Source of the DNA: Saccoglossus kowalevskii
Lineage: Eukaryota > Hemichordata > Enteropneusta > Harrimaniidae
DNA: 34,007 nucleotides
Direction of reading: 5' to 3'
NCBI RefSeq assembly: GCF_000003605.2
Contig: NW_003158724.1
Coordinates: forward strand, 121,275-155,281
The notes beneath the pieces were generated by a model. That model did no database searches. It had not been told where the DNA came from and was given only the letters and a program-made list of their open reading frames with translations. Below, piece by piece: positions 32,568 through 34,007 of the stretch (positions within the stretch are counted from its first letter, which is position 1; every line of letters starts with the position of its first letter). Made by a program: the position numbers and the translations under genes.

Positions 32568-33581
32568 TATAAACTGCAGTAATGTGGATCACAAGTTTTA
32601 GTTGCCAAGGCTAATCTTAAATTTTAAATTAATTTGAATGTGTCTATATACTATTGGCATACAAGAGTTCTTTCTAAGCTTACTTTGATTACCCTTATAG
32701 AATGACTTTCCAAAAACGTATATTGCCATGTGAAAAGAGTTCTTTTGTGCCCCACTTTTGTTCCGTGCCCCCCCCCCCCCCCAAAAAAAAACAAAAAACT
32801 GCGGGACCTGTTGAGTCATGTGACACACGTCAAGCTTTCAGTTTAATATGGTGGCAACCACATTGTTGTGTGTGTTGAAATCCTTGATCACGAAAAAATA
32901 TGATACTTGAAGCTACATTTGGAGTTAAATGTTGTGCTTATAGCAAATGTAAGAATGAATCTCGCATTTAGCACAAATATATATGTATGGTGTATGATTC
33001 CAAAAACAGTCTGAAAGGGGCAATCAGTGTCAGCTTTCGAACAGACAATTTTGTTAGACACTGAATCTCTAAAAACTAGTACATTTGATCTCTGCATTTT
33101 GTCAATTGTGGTAGGAAAAGGTCCTATGGAGTTGCATCCAGACCCAATACCAGTGACTGCATGAGGCATTGAATGCTGTATATTCAAATCAAGCTAGATA
33201 AGGTTGTCAGTGAACTTGTTTCAAAAATCACTGTGTACTGCATGTCAGCCACACAATGTTGCAACACAATTTGACATCTTTGAAAGATTTGTAGGCCCTA
33301 AGCTTCTTCGGGTCGGATTGATGACGCATTTAAATGACACTGTTAGCACTAGGTCATGACAATTATCAGCCATTGTGTAGCGACTAGGATGTTATATTTG
33401 CACATTAAGTTATCATTAGCCATATACAAGTTGTAATACTTCAATATATAAGTATTCACCGTATTCTGTTTTATAGTGGGTATTATTTCCTTACATCATT
33501 GTGCTATAGAATAGTTATTGAGGCTATCACATTAGTCATTTCAAAATTCAATTACCGGTAGTATAGTATGCATGGATCTAC
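32568..33581 (+). other. SNRPG: SNRPG intron 2, between two transposons
   Basis: AT-rich, no exon seen. It contains a C15 run followed by A9 at 32768-32791 and otherwise unique-looking sequence. Confidence 0.45.
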
Positions 33582-34007
33582 CAGGGTTCTCCCCAGAAAA
33601 AATTCATAGCGCCGGGGCTAATTTGCATAATAATTTGCATATCATTTACATATCTTTCCTTCATTAACAGAACTTATTTACAATTATGAATATTAGTGAG
33701 CTCAGTCACAGGGCAAATATTTTTTTTAATGGAATGAACACATTATGTTTCACAATTTAGAAGAGTTTGAAACATTCTCGAAATACAAATGCTGCAGACT
33801 AAAAACAAACACAAATAAATTATTGTTGCAATTTAATTGTTTTGTAAAACGTTGAAGGAAACGCATTCAAAACGTTAAGCCAGATTTATGTTCACGAATC
33901 TCATAATTTTATTCACTCCAAAAACATTCTCCTTCAAAAAATCGATCACGTAATTGACGTATTGTTGTAATTTATTATTCGTGCCATCAACTTCTAAAAC
34001 GTTTACA
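33582..34007 (+). mobile_element. hAT family A copy, left part (cut by window end)
   Basis: It starts CAGGGTTCTCCCCAG, close to the CAGTGTTCTCCCCAG terminus of 15306-16407. It continues with the same blocks in order: CTAATTTGCATA, ATATTAGTGAGCTCAGTCAC, AGAAGAGTTTGAA, CAAATGCTGCAGACTAAAAA and AAGCCAG. From about 33935 it keeps TTGACGTATTGTTGT, which the 15306 element lacks but the family B interior has. The right end lies outside the window. Confidence 0.88.

Noticed and set aside
30670-32575. 8-bp target duplication for hAT family B
   Set aside because: TATTATAA and TATAAACT do not match; similarity is what AT-rich DNA gives by chance.

Overview
The window is AT-rich nuclear DNA from an animal. 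It has spliced genes with GT-AG introns, long introns, many degraded DNA transposons and microsatellites. Three genes can be identified from their translated exons: OGA (O-GlcNAcase), NFYA (CCAAT-binding subunit A) and SNRPG (Sm protein G). OGA and NFYA are close to vertebrate proteins in exon content but differ in their termini. Together with the compact introns, this suggests an invertebrate bilaterian, probably marine (hemichordate, echinoderm, mollusc or similar). The phylum cannot be fixed from the sequence alone.

Layout. Positions 26-884 (+) hold the last three exons of an unrecognised gene whose 5' part lies outside the window, with a poly(A) signal near 1158. From 1200 to 8083 there is no gene, only dispersed repeats. 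Positions 8084-19620 (-) hold a complete 15-exon OGA coding region (869 codons) that converges on the first gene. Its introns carry a complete non-autonomous hAT element (15306-16407), a fragment of the same family (8377-8640), a mariner-like MITE (8777-8983), a 10-bp-modular minisatellite (12078-12280) and a GCGCA-rich patch. An intergenic stretch (19800-22596) carries two separate local duplications and a perfect hairpin. Positions 22736-26424 (-) hold the five coding exons of NFYA; its non-coding first exon and promoter probably lie near 28.5-28.8 kb. From 29277 (+) the first two coding exons of SNRPG are present, and the rest lies beyond the window. Its second intron is filled by a second hAT-like element (30678-32567) and a truncated copy of the first family (33582-34007).

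How the genes relate. OGA removes O-GlcNAc from nuclear and cytosolic proteins. NF-YA is the sequence-specific subunit of the NF-Y trimer. SNRPG is a core spliceosomal Sm protein. They are housekeeping genes and do not form a pathway. NFYA and SNRPG are head to head, and the region between them carries four CCAAT pentamers in about 165 bp plus YY1-like motifs, which fits NF-Y autoregulation. No new multi-gene system was found. The most notable structures are two hAT-type elements with different termini but the same non-coding interior, and an NF-YA whose DNA-binding C-terminus is altered and short.
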